Origin: Marinomonas arctica
Lineage (GTDB): Bacteria; Pseudomonadota; Gammaproteobacteria; Pseudomonadales; Marinomonadaceae
NCBI RefSeq assembly: GCF_003259225.1
Contig: NZ_QHJF01000032.1
Span: 1 to 64,000 of the forward strand
Reading direction: 5' to 3'
DNA: 64,000 bases
Both the position numbers and the translations under genes were made by a program. Shown in pieces: positions 8,524-21,204 of this stretch. Under the pieces are notes generated by a model. That model saw only the letters and a program-made list of their open reading frames with translations, was not told the DNA's origin and searched no databases. Every line of letters begins with the position of its first letter. The first letter of the stretch is position 1.

Positions 8524-9720
8524 ATGTGGCAAAAAGTTATGTTGTGGAGCGTGTGTCTTTTGACATTGCCCATTTCTGGGATGTTAAATGCGGCGGAGAA
8601 ACAAACAGCATTTGTTTTTGCAGCAGGCGAGTCATTTGAGCAATACCTAGTGCGTGCAGAAGAGTATCTTATAAAAAATAAGCGATGGCTCAATCCTGCT
8701 AATAAGTTTAGAGAGCTGGATGCTGTGATGCCTTTTGAATTGCTACCGGACCCAGAGTTGTGTGCTGGACGAGCTAATATTGGTGTACTTTTATCTCATG
8801 GCTTATCGGATTCTCCTTTTTCGATGCGTGACCCAGCCATTGCGTTACAAGCGGCTTGTTATCATGTTCGTGTGATTTTATTGCCAGGACATGGTACGAA
8901 AGCAGAAGATTTATTGGATATATCCCGTGATGATTGGCGTGCTACCTTCCAAAATGCGGCTGATGGATTCAGTAAGGAAGTAGATACCTTATATGTGGGC
9001 GGCTTTTCTACAGGTGGTGCATTGGCGACAGAGTACGCTTGGCAGCATGCTGATCAAGTTGCAGGGACTATCTTGTTTTCGCCCGTATTCAAAGTAAACA
9101 GCAGTATAGATTGGCTTGCGCCTTGGTTGGCGTTAGTGAAAGACTGGTTAGACAATGACCCCAGTGATGATTTTGCAAAATACGCTTCAATCCCTCTACC
9201 AGCCATTGCCGAGGTGTACGAATTATCAGCGGAAGTGCGTGATTTAGTGTTGGATCAACCTAAGCGTTTACCCGTATTCATTGCCTTGTCTGAAGATGAT
9301 CAGACAGTTGATTCCTCTGTCACCGAGGAGGTATTTAATGAAGGGATGATAAGCTCCAAGAGTCAAATGGTGCTGTACAGTAAAGATCAAATGGGTGCGA
9401 ATACTGACCGAATCAAGGTTTACAATACCAATTGGCCTAAGGATAGAATTCTCGGTCTGTCACATATGGCCGTACATGGTAATCCTGAGAACACGTATTA
9501 TGGTGAGTCTGGTGTCTATCGTGTCTGTGGCTGGTACGTGTCGGATGAGGATTTATATCAGAGTTGTCGTACTGATCAAGCGAATTGGTTTGGCGAAAAA
9601 TCGGATGCTTTGCTAGAAAAAAGCCCCCATGCCGCAAGGGTTTCTTGGAATCCTCATTTTAACACATTAATGCAAGAAATCGTGTTCTTCATAAAAGCCA
9701 ATGCAGACAGCAATGGGTAA
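8524..9720 (+). CDS. Exported alpha/beta hydrolase (esterase/lipase type)
   Basis: A 398-aa protein with a Sec-type signal peptide (about residues 1-23, ending near LNAAEK). The alpha/beta-hydrolase elements are LLSHGLSDSPFSMRD, the nucleophile elbow GGFSTGGA (Ser about 162), an acid in ALSEDDQTVD (about 256) and a His in GLSHMAVHG (about 312). It resembles monoacylglycerol lipase/lysophospholipase-like proteins but no specific substrate can be named. Eleven bases separate it from the dioxygenase gene downstream, so they are probably co-transcribed. Confidence 0.8.
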   Translation: MWQKVMLWSVCLLTLPISGMLNAAEKQTAFVFAAGESFEQYLVRAEEYLIKNKRWLNPANKFRELDAVMPFELLPDPELCAGRANIGVLLSHGLSDSPFSMRDPAIALQAACYHVRVILLPGHGTKAEDLLDISRDDWRATFQNAADGFSKEVDTLYVGGFSTGGALATEYAWQHADQVAGTILFSPVFKVNSSIDWLAPWLALVKDWLDNDPSDDFAKYASIPLPAIAEVYELSAEVRDLVLDQPKRLPVFIALSEDDQTVDSSVTEEVFNEGMISSKSQMVLYSKDQMGANTDRIKVYNTNWPKDRILGLSHMAVHGNPENTYYGESGVYRVCGWYVSDEDLYQSCRTDQANWFGEKSDALLEKSPHAARVSWNPHFNTLMQEIVFFIKANADSNG

Positions 9721-9731
9721 AGGGAAGGTAT

Positions 9732-10619
9732 ATGATGAATCAAATAGATCGTAAGCTTAACGCTATTAAACTTACTCAGTTCCAAGTGGATCAATATCAT
9801 AATAACGGATACCTGGTATTGGAATCGGTTGTACCGGAGTCAATCTGTGATGCATTGAAATCCCGTATGGCACAGCTAATGACAGCGTTTGAGCCAGAAG
9901 TGGTGCGCTCTATTTTTACAACGAATCAACAGTCTCGTCATACCGATCGTTATTTTATGGAGTCAGCCGATAAAGTGTCTTTTTTCTTTGAAGAGGAAGC
10001 CTTTGACGAAAGGGGGGAGCTGAAACAGCCGCTCGAATTGTCTATCAATAAAGTGGGCCATGGTTTGCATTCCCAAGATACCTTGTTTAGCGCGTTTTCA
10101 TTGTCTCCGGTATGGGCGGCTCTGTTACAACAGTTAGGCATGAAAGATCCGCGAGCAGCACAATCTATGTACATCTTTAAGCAGCCTGGAATTGGGGGAG
10201 AAGTCAATTGTCATCAAGACAGCACGTTTCTTTATACCTCGCCAATGAGTGTGATTGGGCTGTGGTTTGCTATCGAAGAGGCGACACTGGAAAATGGCTG
10301 TCTTTGGGGAATACCAGAAGGGCATAAGCAAGGGTTATTAAAACGATTTGAGCGTACGCATCCGAGGGCAATTGAAACCCAAATGGTGACGCTGAAAGAA
10401 CATAGTTGGGATTCTGATTCCCTAGTAGCACTACCTGTCCCTAAAGGGTCTTTGGTCATCCTCAATGGTGAGTTTCCACATCTTAGCTATGCAAACCGTT
10501 CCGATCGCTCTCGTCATGCTTATGCTATACATGCTGTTGATCACGTTTGTGAATACCCTGAATTGAATTGGCTACAGGCACAACAGGGCCAATCGTTTTT
10601 GCCCTTTCGGCAGGTTTAG
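9732..10619 (+). CDS. Phytanoyl-CoA dioxygenase (PhyH) family protein
   Basis: A 295-aa Fe(II)/2-oxoglutarate oxygenase of the PhyH family. The iron ligands are visible as the HxD in NCHQDSTF (about residues 161 and 163) and a distal His in GEFPHLSYANRS (about 249), followed by an Arg in RSRHAY that fits 2-oxoglutarate binding. The N-terminal FQVDQYHNNGYLVLESVVP is typical. The substrate is unknown; PhyH enzymes act on acyl-CoAs, amino acids such as ectoine, and many others. The start is ATGATG at 9732 behind AAGGGAAGG; the second ATG (9735) is equally possible. It follows the exported hydrolase gene and precedes birA. Confidence 0.82.
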   Translation: MMNQIDRKLNAIKLTQFQVDQYHNNGYLVLESVVPESICDALKSRMAQLMTAFEPEVVRSIFTTNQQSRHTDRYFMESADKVSFFFEEEAFDERGELKQPLELSINKVGHGLHSQDTLFSAFSLSPVWAALLQQLGMKDPRAAQSMYIFKQPGIGGEVNCHQDSTFLYTSPMSVIGLWFAIEEATLENGCLWGIPEGHKQGLLKRFERTHPRAIETQMVTLKEHSWDSDSLVALPVPKGSLVILNGEFPHLSYANRSDRSRHAYAIHAVDHVCEYPELNWLQAQQGQSFLPFRQV

Positions 10620-10651
10620 CCCTTAATATACAGACAAATTGGAGAGCGTCG

Positions 10652-11605
10652 ATGCAAGCCGTTTTAGCGCTGCTTAGTGATAACGAATTTCACTCTGGTG
10701 AAGAGCTTGGGGCCGCATTAGGCGTGACTCGTGCTGCCGTGTGGAAAAAGCTGAAAAAGCTTGAGTCTATAGGGGTGAACGTTCACTCCGTAAAGGGACG
10801 TGGCTATCGGTTGCCATCACCTTTTGAATTATTGTCGGAAGAGGCGCTGCGTAAGAATGGTGTGCCGGATGAGGTCGCGATTAACCTAGCGTTTGAAACG
10901 GAATCTACAAATGGTGATGCAAAGCGTTATATTTCGCAGGGGGCTTCATTACCTGTGTTGATTTCGGTTGAGCGTCAGACTCAGGGAAAAGGGCGTCGTG
11001 GTCGACAATGGGAATCCGGTGTTGCTAAAAATATTACCTTTTCGTTTGTGTGGCGTTTTGATAATGGTCCAAGCGTTGTGGAGGGATTAAGCCTTGCGAC
11101 AGGAGTGGCTGTTGCTCGGGTGTTAAAAAAACTAGGCGTACCAAACCCTGGATTAAAGTGGCCAAACGATGTTCAGGTTGATGGTCAGAAAATCTGCGGA
11201 ATCTTACTAGAAATGGTTGCGGATCAGGATGTTTGCCATGTCATTATTGGCATCGGTCTTAATGTCGAGATGGATAAGAGTGTGATGACGCACGTCGATC
11301 AGCCATGGACAGATCTTGTTTCTCGATTAAAATCAAGGCCTAGCCGAAACCTGATATTGGCTGAGCTTACTAGGGAGCTTATCGATGTTTGTAAGCTCTT
11401 CGAAGAGGGGCACGGCATGAAGCACTTCCAACACCATTGGCAAGCATATGACGTGTTATTTAATCAATCAGTCACAGTAAGCAGTGTGTCTCAGCAACGC
11501 CAAGGCATTGCCAGAGGGATTGATCAAAAGGGTGCGCTGCTACTGGAAGAAAATGGTGAGCTGGTGGCGTTGCATGGGGGAGAAATTAGTGTCCGTCGAG
11601 TCTAA
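10652..11605 (+). CDS. birA: BirA bifunctional biotin-protein ligase and biotin repressor
   Basis: BirA makes biotinyl-5'-AMP and transfers biotin to acetyl-CoA carboxylase; with the adenylate it represses biotin genes. At 317 aa it matches E. coli (321). The N-terminal winged helix is present (VTRAAVWKKLKKLESIGV), so it is the repressor-type enzyme. The nucleotide/biotin loop GKGRRGRQW is near residues 112-120 and KWPNDV is intact. The open frame extends upstream to 10568, but the ATG at 10652 has GGAGAG before it and gives the normal N-terminus. It overlaps coaX by 17 bases. Confidence 0.93.
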   Translation: MQAVLALLSDNEFHSGEELGAALGVTRAAVWKKLKKLESIGVNVHSVKGRGYRLPSPFELLSEEALRKNGVPDEVAINLAFETESTNGDAKRYISQGASLPVLISVERQTQGKGRRGRQWESGVAKNITFSFVWRFDNGPSVVEGLSLATGVAVARVLKKLGVPNPGLKWPNDVQVDGQKICGILLEMVADQDVCHVIIGIGLNVEMDKSVMTHVDQPWTDLVSRLKSRPSRNLILAELTRELIDVCKLFEEGHGMKHFQHHWQAYDVLFNQSVTVSSVSQQRQGIARGIDQKGALLLEENGELVALHGGEISVRRV

Positions 11606-12323
11606 TTTACTGGTGGTTGACGCAGGTAATACGAGTATTAAATTTACTGCTTTATTGGGTGGCCAAGTGTTATGGGTTAGTCGCGGTGACACTTATCCTG
11701 TTGATACAGACTTTGTGCCAGATGTGATTTATTTTGCCAGTGTTCGCTCCAAAGAGTTGAGCGCTTTGTTGCGTGCCGACATTCAGGCAGAGTTTCCGCA
11801 AAGCCAGTGGTTGACATTAAAGAGCCAAGATTACGCGTGTGGTGTTCGCAATGCCTACGTTGAGCCTGAGCGCTTAGGCATAGATCGTTGGTTAGGTGTT
11901 ATTGCGGCACATCATTTGGTAAAAGGTGATGTGGTAATCGTCGATGCGGGAACCGCGATTAAAGTGGATGTCGTTAACCAGGCTGGTGTGCACCTTGGCG
12001 GCTACATTGCTCCAGGGCTCGCTATGATGGAAGATGCCCTACTTTCTAAAACAGCGCGTATTCGTTATGAGGCGCATGAAGTGGTCGCTGGGCAAGGCTT
12101 ACCTAATTCAACGGCCAGAGCGGTAACGGAGGGATGCCATGAAATGGCACTAGGTTTCTTGGAGCGTATTTATCGTCGTTACTCTACCTTCAAATGGGTG
12201 GTGACGGGGGGAGATGCCCAAAGATTACTGGATGTATTGGGTGTTGCGTTGGAGTGTCAGCCCAATCTTGTCGCTCTGGGTGCGAAGCTGGTGGGTGATG
12301 AGCGTTTGAGAGGCGATAAATGA
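11589..12323 (+). CDS. coaX: Type III pantothenate kinase
   Basis: CoaX phosphorylates pantothenate in the first step of coenzyme A synthesis. The chosen GTG start gives 244 aa, beginning near the phosphate-binding motif VVDAGNTSIKF, behind GGGGGAG. Other family motifs are ERLGIDRWLG, the second phosphate motif VIVDAGTAIKVDVV, GGYIAPG and VVTGGDA. The ORF is open further upstream inside birA, but that part has no family similarity. The birA-coaX pair is common in gammaproteobacteria lacking coaA. The last bases overlap the SPOR gene. Confidence 0.93.
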   Translation: MSVESNLLVVDAGNTSIKFTALLGGQVLWVSRGDTYPVDTDFVPDVIYFASVRSKELSALLRADIQAEFPQSQWLTLKSQDYACGVRNAYVEPERLGIDRWLGVIAAHHLVKGDVVIVDAGTAIKVDVVNQAGVHLGGYIAPGLAMMEDALLSKTARIRYEAHEVVAGQGLPNSTARAVTEGCHEMALGFLERIYRRYSTFKWVVTGGDAQRLLDVLGVALECQPNLVALGAKLVGDERLRGDK

Positions 12324-13024
12324 AGTGGCTATTTTTGTGTGTGGTGTTGCTTAATGCGGGTTTTCTTAGTTGGCATGGTTTTGTAAAAGATAGGCCAAAG
12401 GTGGCTCAAGAATCTATTTACGGTCCACCAGTAAGCGAGAAAATTCATTTATTGTCCGAGACGCCAGTGATTCATGAACAAGATTCCAGTGCGAATACGA
12501 CTTCGAATGAAAGCTTAGAAGAGGCGCTGAATCGAGTCATAGATCAAACAGTTGCGAAGTCGCCTGCATTATTGTGCCCGCGTCTGGAGACAGAGCGACA
12601 AGAGGATAAAAAACAAATCACCCAAGTGCTGACAGATTTTGGTTGGGCTTATAAAGAGCAAGAAGCGACAGGTAAGCGCCCTAAGTTTTGGCTGTACATT
12701 GCGGCACCTGACACACCTGCCACAGCGGCAAAAATTGTCAAAGATCTTGCGTCCAAATCGGTTGATAGTTTTGTTATTAACCGTGCTGAGATGAAAAACC
12801 GCATATCGTTAGGTTTGTATTCTTCGCAGGAGAGAGCGGATCAAGCGAAGCAGCGAATACAAAATATTTCTGGTTACACTGTTGATGTCTATGAACATAT
12901 GCGAAATGTATCCATTCAGCAGATTGATATAGCTCAGCCGGTCAGTGAGAAAGACTGGGAACGGTTTGTCTCACGCTTGGATCTGACCAAGATGATGATA
13001 AAATTAGAAAAAAATCCTTGCTAG
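12320..13024 (+). CDS. SPOR-domain protein
   Basis: The 234-aa protein has an N-terminal membrane anchor or signal (MKWLFLCVVLLNAGFLSW), a low-complexity linker, a Cys-containing segment and a SPOR-like region (about residues 110-185: KFWLYIAAPDTPATAAKIV, then ISLGLYSSQERADQAKQRI). SPOR domains bind denuded septal peptidoglycan. Its ATG overlaps the coaX stop (ATGA), a translational-coupling arrangement. The specific role is unknown. The same birA-coaX-SPOR order is familiar from pseudomonads. Confidence 0.75.
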   Translation: MKWLFLCVVLLNAGFLSWHGFVKDRPKVAQESIYGPPVSEKIHLLSETPVIHEQDSSANTTSNESLEEALNRVIDQTVAKSPALLCPRLETERQEDKKQITQVLTDFGWAYKEQEATGKRPKFWLYIAAPDTPATAAKIVKDLASKSVDSFVINRAEMKNRISLGLYSSQERADQAKQRIQNISGYTVDVYEHMRNVSIQQIDIAQPVSEKDWERFVSRLDLTKMMIKLEKNPC

Positions 13025-13027
13025 TGC

Positions 13028-13055
13028 TTGCAATTGGCAAAGCGATTCATATAAT
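13028..13055 (+). promoter_or_regulatory. Promoter of the tRNA-Tyr/Gly/Thr unit
   Basis: TTGCAA (13028-13033) and a perfect TATAAT (13050-13055) are 16 bases apart, overlapping the end of the SPOR gene. A G/C-rich discriminator (GGCTCCC) follows, as in stringently controlled stable-RNA promoters. Confidence 0.7.
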
Positions 13056-13098
13056 GGCTCCCACCTTTTGGGGTGTTGCGTTGTAGCGCTGAGTACGT

Positions 13099-13182
<84 letters not shown>

Positions 13183-13185
13183 ATT

Positions 13186-13260
13186 GCGGGTATGGTATAG
13201 TGGCTATTACCTCAGCCTTCCAAGCTGAAGAGGCGGGTTCGATTCCCGCTACCCGCTCCA
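13186..13260 (+). tRNA. tRNA-Gly (TCC)
   Basis: The acceptor GCGGGTA pairs with TACCCGC, the anticodon loop CTTCCAA sits between TCAGC and GCTGA, the T-arm is GCGGG-TTCGATT-CCCGC, and CCA is encoded. It lies three bases after tRNA-Tyr. Confidence 0.96.
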
Positions 13261-13261
13261 G

Positions 13262-13337
13262 GCTCATGTAGCTCAGTTGGTAGAGCACACCCTTGGTAAG
13301 GGTGAGGTCGGCAGTTCAAATCTGCTCATGAGCTCCA
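13262..13337 (+). tRNA. tRNA-Thr (GGT)
   Basis: The acceptor GCTCATG pairs with CATGAGC, the anticodon loop TTGGTAA lies between CACCC and GGGTG, and CCA is encoded at 13335-13337. In many gammaproteobacteria tufB follows this gene; here it does not. Confidence 0.96.
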
Positions 13338-13357
13338 GCATTTTCAATGCAAAAGAT

Positions 13358-13379
13358 AGGTGGGTTAGCCGCCTTTTTT
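13358..13379 (+). terminator. Terminator after tRNA-Thr
   Basis: AGGTGG (13358-13363) pairs with CCGCCT (13369-13374) with one wobble, followed by a T run. It ends the three-tRNA transcript at the place where tufB would normally begin. Confidence 0.7.
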
Positions 13380-13405
13380 ATTGTCTGTTTTTTGGGCAGA
13401 TACCC

Positions 13406-13434
13406 TTGCTAAGTTTAGCTTGTTCAGGTATCAT
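13406..13434 (+). promoter_or_regulatory. Promoter of tRNA-Trp-secE-nusG
   Basis: TTGCTA (13406-13411) and TATCAT (13429-13434) are separated by exactly 17 bases, and tRNA-Trp begins 20 bases after the -10 element. Confidence 0.7.
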
Positions 13435-13453
13435 CCTCCGCCCATATGAATGT

Positions 13454-13529
13454 AGGCCAATAGTTCAATTGGTAGAGCACCGGTTTCCAAAACCGGCTGT
13501 TGGGGGTTCGAGTCCCTCTTGGCCTGCCA
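13454..13529 (+). tRNA. tRNA-Trp (CCA)
   Basis: The acceptor AGGCCAA pairs with TTGGCCT, the anticodon arm CCGGT-TTCCAAA-ACCGG carries CCA, and the 3' CCA is encoded (13527-13529). It stands immediately before secE, as in Pseudomonas. Confidence 0.96.
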
Positions 13530-13569
13530 TCTTTCGTATCCTATTTCTTAGTTAGGGATCACCTGAAGT

Positions 13570-13938
13570 ATGAGTTCGAGTACTGAAGCTCAAGCGTCTC
13601 GCGGAGATGTGTTTAAGTGGGCAATTGTTGTTCTACTAGTTGCGGTAGGCGTGATTGGTAATAACTATTATTCTGCTGAGTCACTATTGTATCGTTTAAT
13701 CGCTATTTTGGTGTTGGCCGGTGTCGCTGGTTTCGTTGCGTTACAAACTGTTAAAGGTAAGGCTTTTTTTACTCTTGCGAAAGAAGCTAAAACTGAAATT
13801 CGCAGAGTTGTATGGCCAACAAGACAGGAAACTGTGCAAACGACCTTGATCGTGTTAGCGGTTGTTGTTTTTATGTCTCTCGTGCTATGGGGGGTGGATT
13901 CGCTCCTTGGCTGGATCGTTTCCTCGGTAATTAGTTAG
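13570..13938 (+). CDS. secE: Preprotein translocase subunit SecE
   Basis: SecE clamps SecY in the inner-membrane Sec translocon. The 122-aa protein (E. coli 127) has three hydrophobic segments (about residues 17-35, 40-60 and 90-115), the gammaproteobacterial form, and the conserved amphipathic stretch AKTEIRRVVWPTRQETVQTT before the last helix. The partner SecY is encoded in the spc operon at 39305. nusG follows after nine bases. Confidence 0.95.
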   Translation: MSSSTEAQASRGDVFKWAIVVLLVAVGVIGNNYYSAESLLYRLIAILVLAGVAGFVALQTVKGKAFFTLAKEAKTEIRRVVWPTRQETVQTTLIVLAVVVFMSLVLWGVDSLLGWIVSSVIS

Positions 13939-13947
13939 GAGTTGCTC

Positions 13948-14481
13948 GTGACCAAACGATGGTATGTAGTACAGGCGTACTCAGGGTACGAAAAGCACGT
14001 AATGCGTTCGCTTATTGAGCGAGTGCAGGTTATGGGGCAGGAAGAGAATTTTGGTGACATTTTGGTGCCGACCGAAGAAGTGGTTGAAATCCGAGATGGT
14101 AAAAAGCGCAAGAGTGAAAGAAAGTTCTATCCAGGTTATGTGTTGGTTCAAATGGATATGAATGATGCCTCTTGGCATTTGGTTAAAGGCACATCTCGCG
14201 TATTGGGTTTCATTGGTGGTACGGCTGATAAGCCATCACCCATTACCAGTCGCGAAGCGGATGCCATTCTGCAACGTGTTAGTGACGGTGTTGATAAGCC
14301 TCGTCCTAAAACCTTGTTTGAGGTGGGTGAGGTTGTTCGTGTTAACGAAGGCCCATTTGCTGATTTTAATGGTGTTGTGGAAGAAGTGGATTACGATAAA
14401 AGTCGAATCAAGGTGGCAGTGCTTATTTTTGGGCGCTCAACGCCAGTTGATTTGGAATTTAGTCAGGTTGAAAAAGCCTGA
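13948..14481 (+). CDS. nusG: Transcription termination/antitermination factor NusG
   Basis: NusG binds RNA polymerase, increases processivity and links it to Rho and to the ribosome (S10). The protein has 177 aa (E. coli 181): an N-terminal NGN domain ([16 protein letters not shown]) and a C-terminal KOW domain ([20 protein letters not shown]). The GTG at 13948 is chosen because AGGAG lies 6 bases upstream and it gives the usual MTKRWY start; a TTG at 13942 is in frame but has no spacing for an RBS. Confidence 0.95.
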   Translation: MTKRWYVVQAYSGYEKHVMRSLIERVQVMGQEENFGDILVPTEEVVEIRDGKKRKSERKFYPGYVLVQMDMNDASWHLVKGTSRVLGFIGGTADKPSPITSREADAILQRVSDGVDKPRPKTLFEVGEVVRVNEGPFADFNGVVEEVDYDKSRIKVAVLIFGRSTPVDLEFSQVEKA

Positions 14482-14492
14482 TTTTGTTGAAC

Positions 14493-14515
14493 GGGTAGCC
14501 TTCGGGCTGTGACCC
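14493..14515 (+). promoter_or_regulatory. Candidate L1-binding autoregulatory hairpin before rplK
   Basis: GGGT (14493-14496) and AGCC (14497-14500) pair with ACCC (14512-14515) and GGCT (14505-14508) around a TTCG loop, with a GTG bulge on the 3' side. The order AGCC-loop-GGCT-TGACCC resembles the L1 mRNA target before E. coli rplK. It lies 16 bases before the rplK start, where bound L1 could block translation of L11-L1. The assignment rests on remembered consensus, not alignment. Confidence 0.6.
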
Positions 14516-14530
14516 AATTGGAGTTAAAAA

Positions 14531-14965
14531 ATGGCTAAGAAAGTCCAAGCTTATATCAAGCTGCAAGTTAAAGCGGGTCAAGCGAACCCAAGTCCACCAG
14601 TTGGTCCAGCACTTGGTCAACACGGTGTGAACATCATGGAGTTCTGTAAAGCGTTCAATGCGAAAACTCAAGGTCTAGAGCCTGGTCTTCCAACGCCTGT
14701 TATTATCACTGTATACAGTGACCGTAGTTTTACATTCGAAACGAAATCTACTCCTGCTGCCGTGTTGCTTAAAAAAGCAGCTGGCTTGAAGAGTGGTTCT
14801 CCACGTCCAAACACTCAAAAAGTGGGTACGGTTACTCGTGCTCAACTAGAGGAGATTGTTGTTGCTAAGCAGGCTGATTTGACTGCTTCTAACATGGATG
14901 CAGCAGTTCGTACTATTGCTGGTAGCGCACGCGCTATGGGTCTAGAAGTTGAGGGTGTTAACTAA
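14531..14965 (+). CDS. rplK: 50S ribosomal protein L11
   Basis: L11 is part of the GTPase-associated centre of the 50S subunit and is required for RelA activation and release-factor function. At 144 aa it is near E. coli length (142). The N-terminal proline-rich segment [19 protein letters not shown] and the RNA-binding C-terminal domain ([16 protein letters not shown]) are intact. Its TAA overlaps the rplA ATG by one base (TAATG), giving coupled translation with L1. Confidence 0.97.
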   Translation: MAKKVQAYIKLQVKAGQANPSPPVGPALGQHGVNIMEFCKAFNAKTQGLEPGLPTPVIITVYSDRSFTFETKSTPAAVLLKKAAGLKSGSPRPNTQKVGTVTRAQLEEIVVAKQADLTASNMDAAVRTIAGSARAMGLEVEGVN

Positions 14966-15666
14966 TGGCTAAATTAACGAAACGCGCTCGCTTGATCGCT
15001 GAAAAAGTAGAAGCAACTAAGTTTTACTCTGTTGAAGAGGCTGTTGCTCTATTGTCTGAGCTTTCTACTGTTAAGTTCAAAGAGTCTATCGACGTATCTG
15101 TTAACCTAGGCGTTGACCCACGTAAATCTGATCAGGTTGTTCGTGGTTCTACTGTATTGCCTCACGGTGCAGGTAAAGATGTTCGTGTTGCTGTGTTTGC
15201 ACAAGGTGCAAATGCTGAAGCGGCGAAAGCGGCTGGTGCGGATGTTGTAGGTTTCGAAGATTTGGCTGAACAAGTTAAAGCTGGTAACCTTGATTTTGAC
15301 GTTGTTATTGCTTCTCCTGATGCAATGCGTATCGTTGGTCAGCTAGGTCAGATCTTAGGCCCACGTGGTCTAATGCCTAACCCTAAAGTTGGCACAGTAA
15401 CGCCTGATGTTGCGACTGCAGTTAAGAATGCTAAAGCAGGTCAAGCTCGTTACCGTACAGATAAAAATGGTATCATCCATGCTGCTGTTGGCTCTATCGA
15501 GTTTGCTGCGGATGCTATCAGAGGTAACCTTGAAGCGCTTCTAACCGACCTACGTCGTGCTAAGCCAGCGTCTTCAAAAGGTGTTTACCTGAAAAAAGTG
15601 ACTTTGTCCTCTACAATGGGACCTGGTCTACAAATTGATCTAGGTGCGCTTAACTCAACTAAGTAA
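14965..15666 (+). CDS. rplA: 50S ribosomal protein L1
   Basis: L1 forms the mobile stalk at the tRNA E site and represses its own operon by binding the mRNA leader. The 233-aa protein (E. coli 234) carries the L1 signature with [18 protein letters not shown] and the C-terminal [17 protein letters not shown]. It is co-transcribed with rplK and probably coupled to it by the TAATG overlap. Confidence 0.97.
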   Translation: MAKLTKRARLIAEKVEATKFYSVEEAVALLSELSTVKFKESIDVSVNLGVDPRKSDQVVRGSTVLPHGAGKDVRVAVFAQGANAEAAKAAGADVVGFEDLAEQVKAGNLDFDVVIASPDAMRIVGQLGQILGPRGLMPNPKVGTVTPDVATAVKNAKAGQARYRTDKNGIIHAAVGSIEFAADAIRGNLEALLTDLRRAKPASSKGVYLKKVTLSSTMGPGLQIDLGALNSTK

Positions 15667-15895
15667 GCATCTAAATCATGAGCTTTGGGGTCTGCCTTCA
15701 TTTTTTGTTGAGCAGGCCGTCAAAGACCGCAGGAACCTAACGGTTTAATAACAACGTTGAAAAATGTTTGTCCTGCGCAGATGGTGTGGCCCGATTCAGA
15801 TATACTTGGATCTAACTCACCAGCAAGTACTTCGAGTAATCGGAGAGTTGGTAAAAATAGGGGAATTTATTCCCTGCTAATCCAGGAGAAAACCA
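15667..15895 (+). promoter_or_regulatory. L10 leader (rplJL autoregulatory region)
   Basis: This 229-base gap carries the gammaproteobacterial L10 leader. CGCAGGA (15728-15734) pairs with TCCTGCG (15771-15777), and the CCTGCGCAGATGGTG stretch matches the well-known L10(L12)4 target near E. coli rplJ. A second hairpin GGGAAT/ATTCCC (15861-15874) stands just before the AGGAG of rplJ. Bound L10-L7/L12 complex would reduce rplJ translation. A promoter for rplJL is expected here too, but no clear -35/-10 pair was identified. Confidence 0.75.
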
Positions 15896-16396
15896 GTGGC
15901 ATTAGGTCTAGAAGACAAAAAAGCCATTGTCGCCGAAGTTAGCGAAGCTGCTAAAACTGCATTGTCTGCGGTAGTTGCTGATTCTCGCGGTGTTACCGTG
16001 AGCAATATGACAGCGCTACGTAAAGAAGCGCGCGAAGCAGGTGTTTATGTACGTGTAGTACGTAACACTTTGGCTCGCCGTGCAGTTGAAGGCACTGACT
16101 TCGAATGTCTAACTGAGAGCTTTGTTGGTCCTACGTTAATTGCTTTTTCTAACGAACACCCGGGTGCGGCTGCTCGTTTGTTGAAAGCATTTGCAAAAAC
16201 GAACAGCAAGTTTGAAGTAAAGGCGTTGGCGTTCAACGGTGAGTTGATCCCAGCTGGCGACATTGATCGTTTGGCAACACTGCCTACATACAACGAAGCT
16301 ATTGCGAAACTGATGAGTGTTATTCAGGGCGCAACAAGCAAGTTGGTACGTACTCTTGCAGCGGTTCGCGATCAAAAAGAGCAAGAAGCGGCTTAA
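15896..16396 (+). CDS. rplJ: 50S ribosomal protein L10
   Basis: L10 is the base of the ribosomal stalk: it binds 23S rRNA and anchors L7/L12 dimers with its C-terminal helix. The 166-aa product (E. coli 165) starts with GTG at 15896 behind AGGAG and reads [15 protein letters not shown], the standard N-terminus. The conserved [14 protein letters not shown] segment is present. rplL follows after 82 bases, the classical rplJ-rplL pair. Confidence 0.97.
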   Translation: MALGLEDKKAIVAEVSEAAKTALSAVVADSRGVTVSNMTALRKEAREAGVYVRVVRNTLARRAVEGTDFECLTESFVGPTLIAFSNEHPGAAARLLKAFAKTNSKFEVKALAFNGELIPAGDIDRLATLPTYNEAIAKLMSVIQGATSKLVRTLAAVRDQKEQEAA

Positions 16397-16478
16397 TACG
16401 GTTTACCGTATCCCTTCTTGATAAATATTTTGTTTTATTACCTTCGGGTAATTTTAAAGAATGCTAGGAATCTGAGTC

Positions 16479-16850
16479 ATGGCTCTAACTAAAGAAGATA
16501 TCATCAATGCAGTAGCAGAAATGTCTGTGATGGACGTTGTTGAACTAATTTCTGCAATGGAAGAAAAATTCGGCGTATCTGCAGCAGCTGCTGTAGCTGC
16601 GGGTCCAGCTGCTGACGCTGGTCCAGCTGCTGAAGAACAAACAGAGTTTGACGTTGTTCTTACTGCTGCTGGCGACAAGAAAGTAAACGTAATCAAAGCA
16701 GTTCGTGCAGCGACTGGCCTAGGCTTGAAAGAAGCTAAAGCAATCGTTGACGGCGCTCCAATGACTGTTAAAGAAGCTGCTTCTAAAGAAGATGCTGCTG
16801 CTCTTAAAGCGGCTCTTGAAGAAGCTGGTGCATCTGTCGAAATCAAGTAA
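16479..16850 (+). CDS. rplL: 50S ribosomal protein L7/L12
   Basis: L7/L12 recruits and stimulates translational GTPases. The 123-aa acidic protein (E. coli 121) has the N-terminal dimerisation domain, an Ala/Gly/Pro-rich hinge (about residues 36-52) and the C-terminal factor-binding domain with [20 protein letters not shown]. Codons are strongly biased, as expected for one of the most abundant proteins. Confidence 0.97.
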   Translation: MALTKEDIINAVAEMSVMDVVELISAMEEKFGVSAAAAVAAGPAADAGPAAEEQTEFDVVLTAAGDKKVNVIKAVRAATGLGLKEAKAIVDGAPMTVKEAASKEDAAALKAALEEAGASVEIK

Positions 16851-16869
16851 TGATACTTGCATTTCCAGA

Positions 16870-16920
16870 TTTCGACCAATAGTCGAAATGGCTGGTGACA
16901 TTATTGTCACCGGCCTTTTT
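16870..16920 (+). terminator. Tandem hairpins between rplL and rpoB (attenuator/processing site)
   Basis: Hairpin one: TTTCGAC (16870-16876) with GTCGAAA (16882-16888), perfect. Hairpin two: GGCTGGTGACA (16890-16900) with TGTCACCGGCC (16905-16915), one wobble, then five T. The second has the form of an intrinsic terminator and would reduce read-through into rpoBC, matching the partial attenuation between rplL and rpoB in E. coli; the first could be an RNase III target. Confidence 0.75.
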
Positions 16921-17038
16921 GGGTTTCTGAAACTCAAATAAACCTTAAAAGAATTTTCAAATGGGAGATAATGCTCCCATATATGGTAAGGCCTGATTTG
17001 GGCCTTTTGCGTCAATGTGCACAAGCTGGGGAATGCTG

Positions 17039-21139
<4,101 letters not shown>

Positions 21140-21204
21140 GCACGAATCACATTTGACCTGCTGGGGAGCAAGACTCCCCAGCCTTACGAGTGGGGCGAAT
21201 ATCC

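Noticed and set aside
16454-16879. 141-residue antisense frame over rplL
   Set aside because: It mirrors the Ala/Glu-rich rplL codons on the other strand and resembles no protein family.
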